A stretch of DNA of 64,000 nucleotides from Aldehydirespirator sp028819505 (GCA_965207755.1 OZ242297.1:372001-436000), one strand, 5' to 3'. Shown: positions 39,698-48,695, counted from the stretch's first letter. Notes: generated from the letters alone by a model not told the origin. Numbers and translations: made by a program.

Positions 39698-39725
39698 CGC
39701 CGACCTCCTTCTCTCACAGCCTTGC

Positions 39726-40613
39726 TCACGGCGAGGGCTCGGCGAGGTGCCGGTGCAGCGCCGCCGCGTCGAGGTCGCCCAGACCCCGGTCCATGGCCGC
39801 CCGGTACTGCGGGAGGGCGGCATCCAGCAGCGGGGTGAGCGCACCCACGGCCCGAGCGTGCGCCGCGATGATCTCGGAGTCCTTGCAGATGATGGCCAGA
39901 CGGGCCGAGGGCGGCTCGTAGGTGCCGGAGGCCATCATCGGCCCCCTGATGTCGAAGATCCTCGACGATCCGACGCCCGCGCCGATCACCTCTTGGACAA
40001 CCTCGGGATCCAGGCCGCTGGCCGCGCCGAGCCGGTGGGCCTCGGCCGCGGCGAGCGTGTGAACCGACACCAGCAGGTTGGCCACGAACTTCATACGCGA
40101 GCCGTTGCCGAACTCGCCCAGGTAGAAGGTCCGCCGGCCGATGTGGCCCAGGATCGGCTCGGCCACCGCGAATGCCTCGGGGTCGCCGCTGGCGTAGACG
40201 ATCAGGGTGGCGTCGGCAGCCTGCAGGCCCGTGCCGCTGAGGGGTGCGTCGAGCACCGCCGCGCCGGCGGCCTCCAGGACGGTCCTGGCCTCCTGCTTGG
40301 CCTCGATACCGAAGGTGCCCGTCTCCACCACCACGAGCCCTGCCTTCCGGGCCGAAGCCACCGCCCGGCTGGCCTCACGAAGCGCCTCGACCGACGGCAG
40401 GGAGAACACGATCACATCAACCTCGGCGGCCACCTCGGAAGGCGAGGAGACCGGGCGGACCCCGCACGCCTCCGCTCGGCTGCCGTCGATGTCGTAACCG
40501 ACCACGTCGTGGCCCGCGGCGCGGATGTGCCGGGCCATCGCCCCGCCCATCACGCCGAGGCCGACCACCCCGACAGCGGTCACGGACCCGGCCTCAGACG
40601 TGGACTCAGACAC
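39726..40613 (-). CDS. 3-hydroxyisobutyrate dehydrogenase-family oxidoreductase
   Basis: A 295-residue beta-hydroxyacid dehydrogenase. The NAD(P) motif is VGVVGLGVMGGAMARHIRAA; the substrate-binding block is VLDAPLSGTGLQAADATLIV; the catalytic Lys lies in GNGSRMKFVANLLVSVHTLA (Lys about 175); and LICKDSEI-type IICKDSEIIAAHARA closes the C-terminal domain. It oxidises a short beta-hydroxy acid to the semialdehyde or keto acid. Its stop is 28 bases before the Gfo/Idh gene on the same strand, so the two are probably one operon. The substrate is not known. Confidence 0.85.
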   Translation of the reverse strand: MSESTSEAGSVTAVGVVGLGVMGGAMARHIRAAGHDVVGYDIDGSRAEACGVRPVSSPSEVAAEVDVIVFSLPSVEALREASRAVASARKAGLVVVETGTFGIEAKQEARTVLEAAGAAVLDAPLSGTGLQAADATLIVYASGDPEAFAVAEPILGHIGRRTFYLGEFGNGSRMKFVANLLVSVHTLAAAEAHRLGAASGLDPEVVQEVIGAGVGSSRIFDIRGPMMASGTYEPPSARLAIICKDSEIIAAHARAVGALTPLLDAALPQYRAAMDRGLGDLDAAALHRHLAEPSP

Positions 40614-40624
40614 CTACAACGCCG

Positions 40625-42256
40625 TCATCCTGCGGCGCCGTCGTCGGCGCCGAGGATAGCGACACGGCCGGCGTCGCCGTCGAGCATGCCGAGCCTCGGG
40701 CCGGCTCGCACGACGTCGCCGACAGGGCAGTCGACCACGGCCGGCACGGTCAGCGAGCGGGCGACCTCGAAGAGGTGCGCGGTGGGCGCGCCGCCCAGCG
40801 AGACGAACCCGGCCGCGTCGAACAGCAGCGGCGACAGGTTGGCCAGCGGGTACTGGGTGACGACGATGTCGCGGGGCCGCACATGGTCGGTCTGTTTGGA
40901 GTGCTCCACCCAGACCAGCCTCCCGGCGCCCACACCGCCGGAGCTTCCACGGCCGGCGTAGACCTCGCCCTGCAGTGCGGCCACGCCGGCGAGGACCGGT
41001 TCCCACCGATCGAGGCCCTGCCGGCCCGCGGGGCGGGTCTGCTCGATCAGCCGGCGGGCCATGCCCAGAAGCCGGGCCGCCGAACTCTCGTCGACCGGCA
41101 CCAACGCCTGCAGCGCCTCTATCGACTCGTTGGGCCGGTCGCTGCGCATGCGCCTGAGCACGCTCATGGCCCTTGCGTGGGCCTCGTCGGCGGACTGCGG
41201 GGCCACGCCCCACGCCTGGGCCACCAGACGGCGGGCGAGGGTTCGGGCCGCGTCAGCGAGGTCGTCGACAGGGACGTCCGCTTCAGGTGCGACCGGCTCC
41301 GGCCGGCGCCCCATCCCCGGCAGCCACCCCAGCACCAGTTCCTCGCCCCACGAGCCGGGGTAGTCGCGGGCCAGCCGCACAAAATCGAGCGCGAAGCGAT
41401 GGCCGAGCGCGGCGGGCACCTCGAAGCCCTCGGGTTCCGAGCCAGCCCGGGACCGCTGCACCTGCAGGAGCAGCGGCTCGCCGTCGAGCATCACCCACTC
41501 GATCAGGTTGCAGCCGAGCTGCCGGCAGGCTCTCAGGGCCAGATCGGCGACCGACCGCAACGCCCCGGCGCCCATCATCTCCACCGCGTCGTGGCCCGAG
41601 ACCTCGCCCCCGGACACTTCGGCCCGGGTGCCGGAGGACCAGCCCGCCATGAGGTCGCGCGGTGATCCCTTGACCGCGTCGATCCTCACCGTCCCATCGG
41701 CGAACGTCAGGGCCGCCCCTCCGAAGTCCGGGGCGATCTCGGGCTGGACTACCAGGCCCATCGGAGCGTTGACGGGTTCGACGCTGGCCTCTTCGTAGCG
41801 CTCCAGCACTTCCAACGAATAGCACGAGGCCCAGACGCTCTTGGCCGCCTTGCCTACCTCGTCGCGGCGCACCTCGGGCACGGAGGTGAAAGCGCCGGAC
41901 CACTCTCCGGAGCCCTCCAGAACGCTGGACGAGCGCACGATCAGCGGTTCGGGAAGTGCCCGCGCCGCCTCGGCCAGAGCATCGAGCAGTTCACGGCCGA
42001 GATCGCAGCCGATGATGGCCATCCGGGCGCCGCCCGAACCGCGGCCCTCCATCTGGGCCTCCGCGATCTCGAGCGCTGGCGCGGAGGCTGCCGGCGACAC
42101 GACGAAGCCGTCGGGCACGGGCAGGCCCGCGGCCTTGGCCTGGGCCAGTCCGGCGCCCTTGGCTCCCGCCGTGGCCACGTCACACGCCGCGGGGTCGTCG
42201 ATCCGCCGGACCAGCGGCCCGCCGCGGGCGTCGTTCGGCGGCACGCCGGCGCTCAC
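40625..42256 (-). CDS. PEP-utilizing (PEP-synthase/dikinase-like) enzyme, compact form
   Basis: A 543-residue protein. The N-terminal ATP-grasp part has GAKGAGLAQAKAAGLPVPDG, LIVRSSSVLEGSGEWSGAFT and CNLIEWVMLDGEPLLLQVQR, the usual nucleotide and metal contacts of PEP synthase. The C-terminal swivelling domain carries the phospho-His in SLGGAPTAHLFEVARSLTVP. The PEP/pyruvate TIM barrel is missing, as in rifampicin phosphotransferase, which is however longer (about 860). It should move a phosphoryl group from ATP through His onto an unknown acceptor. Start GTG 42256; it lies 31 bases after the M24 gene and 11 before the next one. Confidence 0.7.
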   Translation of the reverse strand: MSAGVPPNDARGGPLVRRIDDPAACDVATAGAKGAGLAQAKAAGLPVPDGFVVSPAASAPALEIAEAQMEGRGSGGARMAIIGCDLGRELLDALAEAARALPEPLIVRSSSVLEGSGEWSGAFTSVPEVRRDEVGKAAKSVWASCYSLEVLERYEEASVEPVNAPMGLVVQPEIAPDFGGAALTFADGTVRIDAVKGSPRDLMAGWSSGTRAEVSGGEVSGHDAVEMMGAGALRSVADLALRACRQLGCNLIEWVMLDGEPLLLQVQRSRAGSEPEGFEVPAALGHRFALDFVRLARDYPGSWGEELVLGWLPGMGRRPEPVAPEADVPVDDLADAARTLARRLVAQAWGVAPQSADEAHARAMSVLRRMRSDRPNESIEALQALVPVDESSAARLLGMARRLIEQTRPAGRQGLDRWEPVLAGVAALQGEVYAGRGSSGGVGAGRLVWVEHSKQTDHVRPRDIVVTQYPLANLSPLLFDAAGFVSLGGAPTAHLFEVARSLTVPAVVDCPVGDVVRAGPRLGMLDGDAGRVAILGADDGAAG

Positions 42257-42287
42257 CCCGAGCTGAGCCGGACGGCGACCGTGCCGA

Positions 42288-43526
42288 TCACCCGGCGCAG
42301 GTGATCTCGTCGAGGGGGAAGGTGGAGATCAGCTCCACGCCAGTCTCGTTGACGATCAGCATCTCCTCGAGGCGCACACCGAACTCGTGGAGCTTGCCGT
42401 GCTGGGTCTCGAGCGCGAACACCATGCCCGGCTTGATCTCCTGGGGGTGGTCCAGCGACCAGATGCGCGAGATCACCGGCTGGTCGTACTGGGCCAGCCC
42501 GAGGCCGTGGCCCCAGAGGTTGGCTGCAGCCTCGTCCTCCTCCTCGTAGCCCCAGATCTCCTTGGCCGAGGGCCACACCGCGGCGATGTCGGCGGTGGTG
42601 ACGCCGGGCCGGGTGGCCTCGATGGAGTCCTGCAACCACTTGTTGGCGAGGTCGTAGTACTGCTTCTGCTCATCGGTGGGCGTGCCGCCCACGCAGTAGG
42701 TGCGGTACACGCACGACTTGAAGCCGTTCCAGGTGAGCGCGGCCAGGTCGATGATGACCAGGTCGCCGGGACGGATGATGCGGTCGCCGTGGTTGCGCCA
42801 GTTCGGCCAGGCGTTGGGGCCCGACGAGACGATGACGTCCTCGACGTTCTCCATGCCGGCGAAGTTGTAGAGGTACTCCATCCCGAAGGCGGTGACCTCG
42901 TTCTCGGTGAGCCCCGGCTTGAGGAACTGCGAGAACTCGTAGTGGGTGACATCGCAGATCGACCCGACGATGCGCATGGCCTTCTGCTCGTTGGGGCTCT
43001 TGATGGCGCGGGCCTCCATCATCGGGGTCATGCCGTCCACCCAGTTGATGCTGCGCTCCTCGAAGGCCCTGATCATGTTGAGGTCCATGAAGTCCACGCC
43101 GAGGGGCTGATCTGAGACTCCGGCGTCCTCGAGGTCGTTCATCAACGCGGCGGTGAACTTGGCGACCTGGGCGGTGGACGCAGGCCCGGCCGCGCCCTTG
43201 ATCCAGGCGTAGGAGTAGCGCACGTTCTCCTTGGGGATCCACGGCGAGTGCTCGCGGATGTGGTAGCCGATGTCGCCCTGCTCGTACAGGATCGGCTCCT
43301 TGCCCTCGATCAGCACCGCGTAGCGCAGACCGGGCTTGAGCTGGTTCCAGCCCGGCGTCATCGTGGAGGTGACGTACCGGATGTTCTCGTCGTACATCAG
43401 CAGCATGGCGCCGAGGCCGTGGCGGCGCATGGCCTCCCGGGCCCGGCGCAGGCGCCACTCGCGCACCTCCTGCCAGTTGATCCCTTCCCTCCAGTCGGTC
43501 CCGAGAACTCCGAATGCTTCCTTCAC
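42288..43526 (-). CDS. M24 'pita-bread' family protein (creatinase/aminopeptidase P-like)
   Basis: A 412-residue protein with N-terminal creatinase-type domain (to about 165) and C-terminal M24 domain. Expected metal ligands: Asp260 (LVIIDLAAL), His340 (LWGHGLGLAQYDQP), Glu373 (VFALETQHG) and Glu388 (VRLEEMLIVNE) are present. The second Asp, expected about 11 residues after the first, is Ser271/Cys272 (WNGFKSCVYRT). This argues against a plain dinuclear metallopeptidase and for a creatinase-like or other C-N or C-S bond-cleaving member. It sits in a catabolic operon, so a small-molecule substrate is likely. Confidence 0.8.
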   Translation of the reverse strand: MKEAFGVLGTDWREGINWQEVREWRLRRAREAMRRHGLGAMLLMYDENIRYVTSTMTPGWNQLKPGLRYAVLIEGKEPILYEQGDIGYHIREHSPWIPKENVRYSYAWIKGAAGPASTAQVAKFTAALMNDLEDAGVSDQPLGVDFMDLNMIRAFEERSINWVDGMTPMMEARAIKSPNEQKAMRIVGSICDVTHYEFSQFLKPGLTENEVTAFGMEYLYNFAGMENVEDVIVSSGPNAWPNWRNHGDRIIRPGDLVIIDLAALTWNGFKSCVYRTYCVGGTPTDEQKQYYDLANKWLQDSIEATRPGVTTADIAAVWPSAKEIWGYEEEDEAAANLWGHGLGLAQYDQPVISRIWSLDHPQEIKPGMVFALETQHGKLHEFGVRLEEMLIVNETGVELISTFPLDEITCAG

Positions 43527-43599
43527 TGTTGCTCCTTGCTGCTCCCGGTCAGGGGGGCGGCTTGTCGGGCCGGGCGCCGCCGCTCGAAAGCGACGCGCC

Positions 43600-44835
43600 C
43601 TAGCTGATGACCTTGCGGGCGCACTCGACGAACTCGTCGTTGTTGAGCAGCCCCTTCTTCTGAAGCGACTTGGCCTTGACGATCCCGAGGATCTCCAGGA
43701 TCTCGTCGTCTGTGGCCGACATGTCGTTGCGCTCGAGCCAGACCCGGATGGAGTCGACGCCCGAGCCCTTGCCCAGCACGATCTCGGGGGCGGCCTGGCC
43801 GACCAGTTCGGGGCGGAACGGGAAGGCCTCGGTCACCTCGTCGCCCACGTTGCGGACCCAGGTGGCGATGATGCCGGACTCGACGTTGAACAGCCGTTCC
43901 CCGACCACGGGACGGTTGCCGGGCTGAGCCACACCCGCCATCTCCAGCACCTGCCGGGAGATGTCGGTGAAGTGCTCGGTCTTGATGCCGGTGTCGAGCC
44001 CGTACATGGTGAGCAGGGCCAGGATGGTCTCCTCGGTGGGCGTGTTTCCCGAGCGCTCGCCGAGCCCGGTCACGGTGGTCTGGATGACCTCGACGCCCTC
44101 GGTCACGGCTAGGATGGTGTTGGCGACGCCCATGCCGAAGTCCATGTGGAAGTGGGTCTCCATGGGCACGCCGAGGCGGTCCCGGGTCTGTCGCACGAAG
44201 TAGGCGACCGCGTGGGGCGACAGCACCCCGAAGGTGTCGACCAGGGCCACGGCGTCCACGTACCCGTCGGTGGCCACCCTCTCCATCATGTCCAGGTACT
44301 CGCCGATGCCGGCCCGGGTGGCGTCGATCGGGAAGAACGTCACCTTCAGGCCGTGGTCGCGAGCGAAGTTGGTGGCTTCGATGGACGCATCGAGCGCCCG
44401 CTCCACCGGCCAGCGGTAGCCCTTGGCGATCAGGTGGTGGCTGGACGGCACCTCCATGACGACGCCGGTGGCGCCGCAGTCGATGGCCAGCTTGACGTCG
44501 TCGACCATGCACCGGGAGAACGCATAGACCTCGGAGTCGAACCCGGCCGCCGCGATCCGGCGGACAGCCTCCTCGTCTGCGGGCGACACCGCGGGCAGGC
44601 CGGCCTCTATGCGATGGATCCCGGCGTTGTTGAGCAACTCCGCGATGCGCAGCTTCTCGTCGGCGGTGAACTCCACGCCGGCCTGCTGCTCGCCGTCGCG
44701 CAAGGTGACGTCGTGCACCTTGAGGGTCTCGGGAAGGTGCATCTCGCCAGTGGCCTCGGGCAGGTAGTTCCACGGACTGGAGAACCATCTGTCGGTGATC
44801 CACGGGGTCGTCGACGAACTCATCTCGGAACTCAT
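43600..44835 (-). CDS. DRE-TIM metallolyase (homocitrate/isopropylmalate synthase or HMG-CoA-lyase-like)
   Basis: A 411-residue enzyme. HDVTLRDGEQQAGVEFTADE is the DRE-TIM signature, and ETHFHMDFGMGVAN supplies the HxH metal ligands. NTPTEETILALLTMYG is typical of the synthase subgroup. A C-terminal part of about 100 residues (LGKGSGVDSIRVWLER...) follows the barrel but lacks a full leucine-binding LeuA domain. The reaction is an aldol addition of acetyl-CoA to a keto acid, or the reverse lyase. It is first of a minus-strand set with the M24 protein and the PEP-utilizing protein. Confidence 0.85.
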   Translation of the reverse strand: MSSEMSSSTTPWITDRWFSSPWNYLPEATGEMHLPETLKVHDVTLRDGEQQAGVEFTADEKLRIAELLNNAGIHRIEAGLPAVSPADEEAVRRIAAAGFDSEVYAFSRCMVDDVKLAIDCGATGVVMEVPSSHHLIAKGYRWPVERALDASIEATNFARDHGLKVTFFPIDATRAGIGEYLDMMERVATDGYVDAVALVDTFGVLSPHAVAYFVRQTRDRLGVPMETHFHMDFGMGVANTILAVTEGVEVIQTTVTGLGERSGNTPTEETILALLTMYGLDTGIKTEHFTDISRQVLEMAGVAQPGNRPVVGERLFNVESGIIATWVRNVGDEVTEAFPFRPELVGQAAPEIVLGKGSGVDSIRVWLERNDMSATDDEILEILGIVKAKSLQKKGLLNNDEFVECARKVIS

Positions 44836-44864
44836 CTCGCCTCCTCAGCGTAGCCGCGCTCGCA

Positions 44865-44880
44865 GATCATATATTATGTC
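44865..44880. promoter_or_regulatory. AT-rich GATCATATATTATGTC motif upstream of the DRE-TIM gene
   Basis: A short AT-rich island 30 bases before the DRE-TIM start. Similar motifs occur at 52247-52275 and 56684-56697, each in a promoter region of the catabolic cluster. It could be a GntR operator and -10 region. No binding evidence is available. Confidence 0.35.
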
Positions 44881-44928
44881 AGGTCTGCCATCAACGTGGC
44901 CGTCCCAATCAGGAGCCGGGTGGCCGCG

Positions 44929-45981
44929 CTACAAGCCGAAAAGGCGAGCTGCGTTGGCGCCCTTGATCGCGGCCCGCTCGGGCTCGGTGAGGCCCTCGAC
45001 GCGGTCGATCAGCCCGACCGGGTCGGCCTCGCCCATGTCGAACGGGAAGTCGGTCCCCATCATGACCCGGTCCGAGCCCACCACCTCGATCAGGTGCCGC
45101 ACGTACTGGGGCTGGAACACCATGGTGTCGTAATGGAGGCGCTTGAAGTAGTGGCTGGGCGGCCGGTCCGGGATGCGGGCCCGGGTCTCCGGGCGGACCT
45201 CCCAGGTGTGGTCGGCACGGGCCGCGTAGAACGGCACGTACCCGCCGCCGTGCAACAGCACCAGCTTCAGGTCGGGCAGCTCCTCGAACAGCCCCGAGAA
45301 GACCATCCGGTGCACCGCGACCGTTGTCTCCAGCGGATTGCCGATGCAGTTGACGAAGAAGTACTCGTCGAGGCGGTGGCTCTCCTCATAGCCGTTGGGA
45401 TGCAGGATGACCGGCACGCCCTTGGCCGCGGCCGCCTGCCAGAAGGGCCGGAAGCGAGGCTCGTCGAGGTTGTGGCCGTCGACGGTGCCGCCGATCTGCA
45501 GTCCCTTGAAGCCGAGCTCGTCGACAGCCCGGTCCATCTCCGCGATGGCCGCGTCCGCGTCCTGCAGCGGAACGGTGGCGCCCACGGCAGCGAACCGGCC
45601 GCCGAAGTCCGCCGCCGCCTGGGCCAGGGTGTCGTTCTGCACCCTGGCCGACTCGACGGCGACCGCCGTCGGCAGCCAGTAGCCGTACTGCGACACGAAC
45701 GTGGCCAGGCCCTGGACGTCTACGCCCATGGCGTCCATGGGTTCGATCCGGGCCTCCGGGTCGTGCAGCTGCGCCGAGATCGACGGGAGCATCACCGCGT
45801 TGTGGTCCCGTGAGCTCTGGTTCATGAAATAGAGGTAGGGCTCGTAGGCCGGCCGGCGGTGAGCAGCCAGCAGCGGCTCGCATCCTGCAACGGCCAAGTG
45901 ACAGTGAATGTCGATGATGCGGGCCTGCCCAGCCGCCCCCGGGGCGCCGGCGGCGGGCGCGGCAGTGCCATTGGGTGCCAT
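44929..45981 (-). CDS. ACMSD-like amidohydrolase (decarboxylase/hydrolase)
   Basis: A 350-residue amidohydrolase-2 (COG2159) enzyme: metal motif IDIHCHLAVAG near the N-terminus, VPVILHPNGYEESHRLDEYF, KLVLLHGGGYVPFYAARADH and the C-terminal GTDFPFDMGEADP (catalytic Asp). The family includes non-oxidative decarboxylases of aromatic or muconate-type acids and some hydrolases. It closely resembles the enzyme at 60.7 kb in length and motifs. Start ATG 45981; it is followed on the same strand, after 93 bases, by the DRE-TIM gene. Confidence 0.85.
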   Translation of the reverse strand: MAPNGTAAPAAGAPGAAGQARIIDIHCHLAVAGCEPLLAAHRRPAYEPYLYFMNQSSRDHNAVMLPSISAQLHDPEARIEPMDAMGVDVQGLATFVSQYGYWLPTAVAVESARVQNDTLAQAAADFGGRFAAVGATVPLQDADAAIAEMDRAVDELGFKGLQIGGTVDGHNLDEPRFRPFWQAAAAKGVPVILHPNGYEESHRLDEYFFVNCIGNPLETTVAVHRMVFSGLFEELPDLKLVLLHGGGYVPFYAARADHTWEVRPETRARIPDRPPSHYFKRLHYDTMVFQPQYVRHLIEVVGSDRVMMGTDFPFDMGEADPVGLIDRVEGLTEPERAAIKGANAARLFGL

Positions 45982-45999
45982 CCGGCTGCCTCCTCGCTC

Positions 46000-46674
46000 T
46001 CAGGAACGCAGGTCGACCTCGAGGACCGACCGCGGGATCTCCAGATGCTCCCTGACCGCCGTGACGGCGACCTCTGCGTCGTGGCGAGAGAGAGCCTCGA
46101 ATATGCGCTGATGGTCGCGGGTGGCCTGCTCACGGGCCCGGGGCCTGACCTTGAGCGCCATGCTGACGTACATCACCGAGGTGTCCAGCAGGGTGCGGAG
46201 GATTGCCAGCAGCCGGGGCGATCCGGCCGCCTCGTAGATGGTCATGTGGAAGTCGCGGTTGAGCATCACCCAGTCGGCTGTGGGGTGCGCCGCCTGCATC
46301 TGCTCCAGCACGGCGCCGACCCGAGCGAGCTGCTCGGGGGTTATCCGCTCCGCGGCCTTCTCCACCGCCACCACTTCGAGCACCAGGCGCAACTCGTAGA
46401 TCTCCTCGAGCTCCTCCTTGCTGATGCGGTGCACGGTGCCGCCCCGATGGGCGTCGAGCTCGACGATGCCCTCGGCGGCGAGGTCGCGCAGGGCCTCGCG
46501 GACCGGGGTGGTGCTGACACTGAGCTGTTCAGCGAGATCGGCCTGGACCAGCCTCGTCCCACCGGGAATGCTCCCGTCGAGGATGCCTTCCCTGAGGGTC
46601 TCGCGCACGAACTCGTGGGCAGTCACCCGGGCGCGGGTGTTCTTGTGGGGGACGCTGAGGCCTGCGTCGGTCAC
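46000..46674 (-). CDS. GntR-family regulator, FCD (FadR-type) subgroup
   Basis: A 224-residue repressor. The winged helix spans about 15-75 (FVRETLREGILDGSIPGGTR, QADLAEQLSVSTTPVREALR). The FCD ligand domain has the metal-binding set seen in LNRDFHMTIYEAAGS and further His (HQRIFEALSRHD, VREHLE). Members respond to small organic acids. The gene lies between an amidohydrolase (18 bases away, same strand) and a divergent dehydrogenase. It is the only GntR regulator in the window and a natural controller of the surrounding catabolic genes. Confidence 0.88.
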   Translation of the reverse strand: MTDAGLSVPHKNTRARVTAHEFVRETLREGILDGSIPGGTRLVQADLAEQLSVSTTPVREALRDLAAEGIVELDAHRGGTVHRISKEELEEIYELRLVLEVVAVEKAAERITPEQLARVGAVLEQMQAAHPTADWVMLNRDFHMTIYEAAGSPRLLAILRTLLDTSVMYVSMALKVRPRAREQATRDHQRIFEALSRHDAEVAVTAVREHLEIPRSVLEVDLRS

Positions 46675-46748
46675 GTCCGCTCCTTCATCAATTTCGCAGG
46701 AGGTCGGTGGATAGTATCAGCGGCGCTGAACCTGACGGGGAGACCGAC
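46675..46748. promoter_or_regulatory. Divergent promoter/operator between the GntR gene and a Zn dehydrogenase gene
   Basis: The 74-base gap carries GGATAGTATCAGCGGCGC (46709-46726) and the ribosome site GGGGAG (46737-46742) of the dehydrogenase. GATAGTATC is an imperfect dyad. It is the probable autoregulatory site of the GntR protein. Confidence 0.35.
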
Positions 46749-47753
46749 ATGAAGTGCGTGCAGGTGACTGCGCCCGGGCATCTGACCCACACCGACGCAG
46801 CCGATCCCGCCGCGTCCGACCCCACCCACGCCGTGGTCAGGATCGACACCGTCGGGATCTGCGGGACCGACGTGAAGATCCTCGGCGGGGCCATCGGTGT
46901 CTCCTACCCGCGGATCATGGGCCATGAGATGGTCGGCGTCGTGGAGGTGGCCGCCGACACGGGCCCGCCTCGGGGCCGCAGGGTGCTCATCGACCCGGCC
47001 ATCGTGTGCGGAACCTGCGCCATGTGCCGCCAGGGCCGCGGCAACATCTGCCTCGAGGGCGGCCTGCTGGGCCGTGACGCCGACGGCGTGTTCGCCGAGT
47101 ACGCGGCTGCACCGAGCCACCGGCTGCTGGAGGTACCCGACTCGGTCAGCGGTGCCGCGGCGGGACTCCTGCAGGTGCTGGGGACCTGCGTGCACGCCCA
47201 GCGCGGCGCGCCGGTGTCTGTCGGCGACGTCGCGGTCGTGCTGGGCCTCGGCGTCAGCGGCCTGCTGTTCACCCAGCTGCTGCGGGCGGCCGGCGCCACC
47301 GTGGTGGGCGTGACCCGCTCGGAGTGGAAGCGCGACCTCGCCCGCCGGCTGGGCGCGGCCGCGGTGGCCGCGCCCGGCGACGCCGACTCGCTGGTCCGGG
47401 AGATGACCGGGGGCCGGGGAGCGGACCTCGTGGTCGAGGCCGTCGGGACCGAGGCGACCCTGGCCCAGGCCATCGAGCTGGCCGGCACCGGAGGCGAGGT
47501 GATCGTGTTCGGCACCCTCACCGGCGGAGGCCGGGGCCTGCCCTACTACCAGCTCTACTTCAAGGAGCTCGTCCTGCGGAACCCTCGGGCTGCCACCGTC
47601 GACGACTACGCCCGCGGGATCGAGCTGGCCGCATCCGGGGTGCTCGACCTCGAGGCCATCGTCACCGACCGTTTCGGTCTCTCGGAGGCGCCGGGGGCCT
47701 TCGAGCGAGTCAAGAGCTCCGACTCGCTGAAGGTGCTGATGTCGGTGCCCTGA
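46749..47753 (+). CDS. Zinc-dependent medium-chain alcohol/polyol dehydrogenase
   Basis: A 334-residue enzyme. ATG 46749 is chosen because GGGGAG precedes it and the product begins MKCVQVTAPGHLTHT; the earlier ATG is in the regulatory gap. Catalytic zinc residues lie in GICGTDVKIL and MGHEMVGVVE, and the structural zinc cluster is VCGTCAMCRQGRGNIC. VAVVLGLGVSGLLFTQLLRA is the Rossmann motif. It resembles sorbitol or threonine dehydrogenases. It is divergent from the GntR gene and probably under its control. Confidence 0.87.
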   Translation: MKCVQVTAPGHLTHTDAADPAASDPTHAVVRIDTVGICGTDVKILGGAIGVSYPRIMGHEMVGVVEVAADTGPPRGRRVLIDPAIVCGTCAMCRQGRGNICLEGGLLGRDADGVFAEYAAAPSHRLLEVPDSVSGAAAGLLQVLGTCVHAQRGAPVSVGDVAVVLGLGVSGLLFTQLLRAAGATVVGVTRSEWKRDLARRLGAAAVAAPGDADSLVREMTGGRGADLVVEAVGTEATLAQAIELAGTGGEVIVFGTLTGGGRGLPYYQLYFKELVLRNPRAATVDDYARGIELAASGVLDLEAIVTDRFGLSEAPGAFERVKSSDSLKVLMSVP

Positions 47754-47788
47754 CCCCGGACAGGGTCTGGAGCGTCCGCAAACGGGCA

Positions 47789-47907
47789 CAAGCGCCTCGC
47801 GCCGCCGCGTGGTCACTCCCGCTCTTGTTCGCTGCGCTCACGGGCCGCTCGGGCCACGGCCTCGCGCCGTATGGACAGCATCGGCTTGCCTGTTCGCTCG
47901 GCCTCTA
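47789..47907 (-). repeat. Dispersed repeat B, copy 4
   Basis: Holds GCTCTTGTTCGCTGCGCTCA, CGGGCCGCTCGGGCCACGGC and a flanking GC-rich part (GCGCCTCGCGCCGCCGCG). It fills the space between the dehydrogenase stop and the ABC ATPase stop, two converging genes, and ends at the ATPase stop codon. Confidence 0.85.
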
Positions 47908-48645
47908 GCTGGCGAGGAGGTCGAGCTCTTCGAACTTGCGCAGCACATGGGCCTTCGCCACCGCCACCTCGTCGTCGGCGGGATCGCGAGGGAACGGCAG
48001 GTCGATCTGGATGTCGTCCTCGAGGCGCCCGCCCTTGGCGAACACCAGGATCCGGTTCGACAGCTCGACAGCCTCCCCGACGTCGTGGGTGACGAACACC
48101 ACCATCTTCTTGGTCTCGTCCCACATGTGGTGCAGCTCCCGCCGCAACGCCCGGGCGGTGATGGCGTCGAGGTGGCTGAAGGGCTCGTCCATGAACAGCA
48201 CGTCGGGCTCGATGGAGAACGCCCGGGCGATGCCCACGCGCTGCTGCATGCCGCCGGAGAGCTCGCCGGGGAACTTGTCTCCCTTGTCGCCCAGTTGGAC
48301 CATCTCCAGGTAGCGCCGGCAGCGCTCCCTGGTGGCGTCGGAGCGGTCGTCCTGGACGAACAGGAGGTTGTCGGTCACGGTGCGCCAGGGCAGCAGACGG
48401 GCGGCCTGGAACACATAGCCGGGCGCGGCCACGTGGCCGTCGCTGGTGATCTCGACCGTTCCGCTGGTGGGGGTCTCGATCCCGGTGAGGATGTTGAGCA
48501 GCGTCGACTTGCCGCAGCCCGAGGGCCCGACGATGGACACGAAGCTGTGCCCGGTGATGTCGAGGTTCACGTCCTCGAGCGCGACCACCTTGTCCTCGCC
48601 GACACCGAACTCCTTGTGGAGGTTCTTGATTCTGATCTCAGCCAC
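47905..48645 (-). CDS. ABC transporter ATP-binding protein, NitT/TauT (SsuB) type
   Basis: A 246-residue ATPase: Walker A GPSGCGKSTLLN, signature LSGGMQQRVGIARAF, Walker B VLFMDEPFSHLD and H-loop VFVTHDVGEAVELSNRI. It energises import by the two permeases upstream, and is the last gene of the operon with the substrate-binding lipoprotein. Its stop lies at the edge of dispersed repeat B. Confidence 0.92.
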   Translation of the reverse strand: MAEIRIKNLHKEFGVGEDKVVALEDVNLDITGHSFVSIVGPSGCGKSTLLNILTGIETPTSGTVEITSDGHVAAPGYVFQAARLLPWRTVTDNLLFVQDDRSDATRERCRRYLEMVQLGDKGDKFPGELSGGMQQRVGIARAFSIEPDVLFMDEPFSHLDAITARALRRELHHMWDETKKMVVFVTHDVGEAVELSNRILVFAKGGRLEDDIQIDLPFPRDPADDEVAVAKAHVLRKFEELDLLAS

Positions 48646-48695
48646 TTGACCGTCCGTTCACTCGTTGTCTCCGGCAGTTCCTGCCCTCAGTGGGC

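Noticed and set aside
40625..42256. Annotation as rifampicin phosphotransferase
   Set aside because: Domain logic is similar, but the length (543 against about 860) and the catabolic neighbours do not support it.
42288..43526. Annotation as DMSP lyase DddP
   Set aside because: It belongs to the same M24 fold, but I cannot see the extra Asp ligand pattern of DddP; the ligand set differs.
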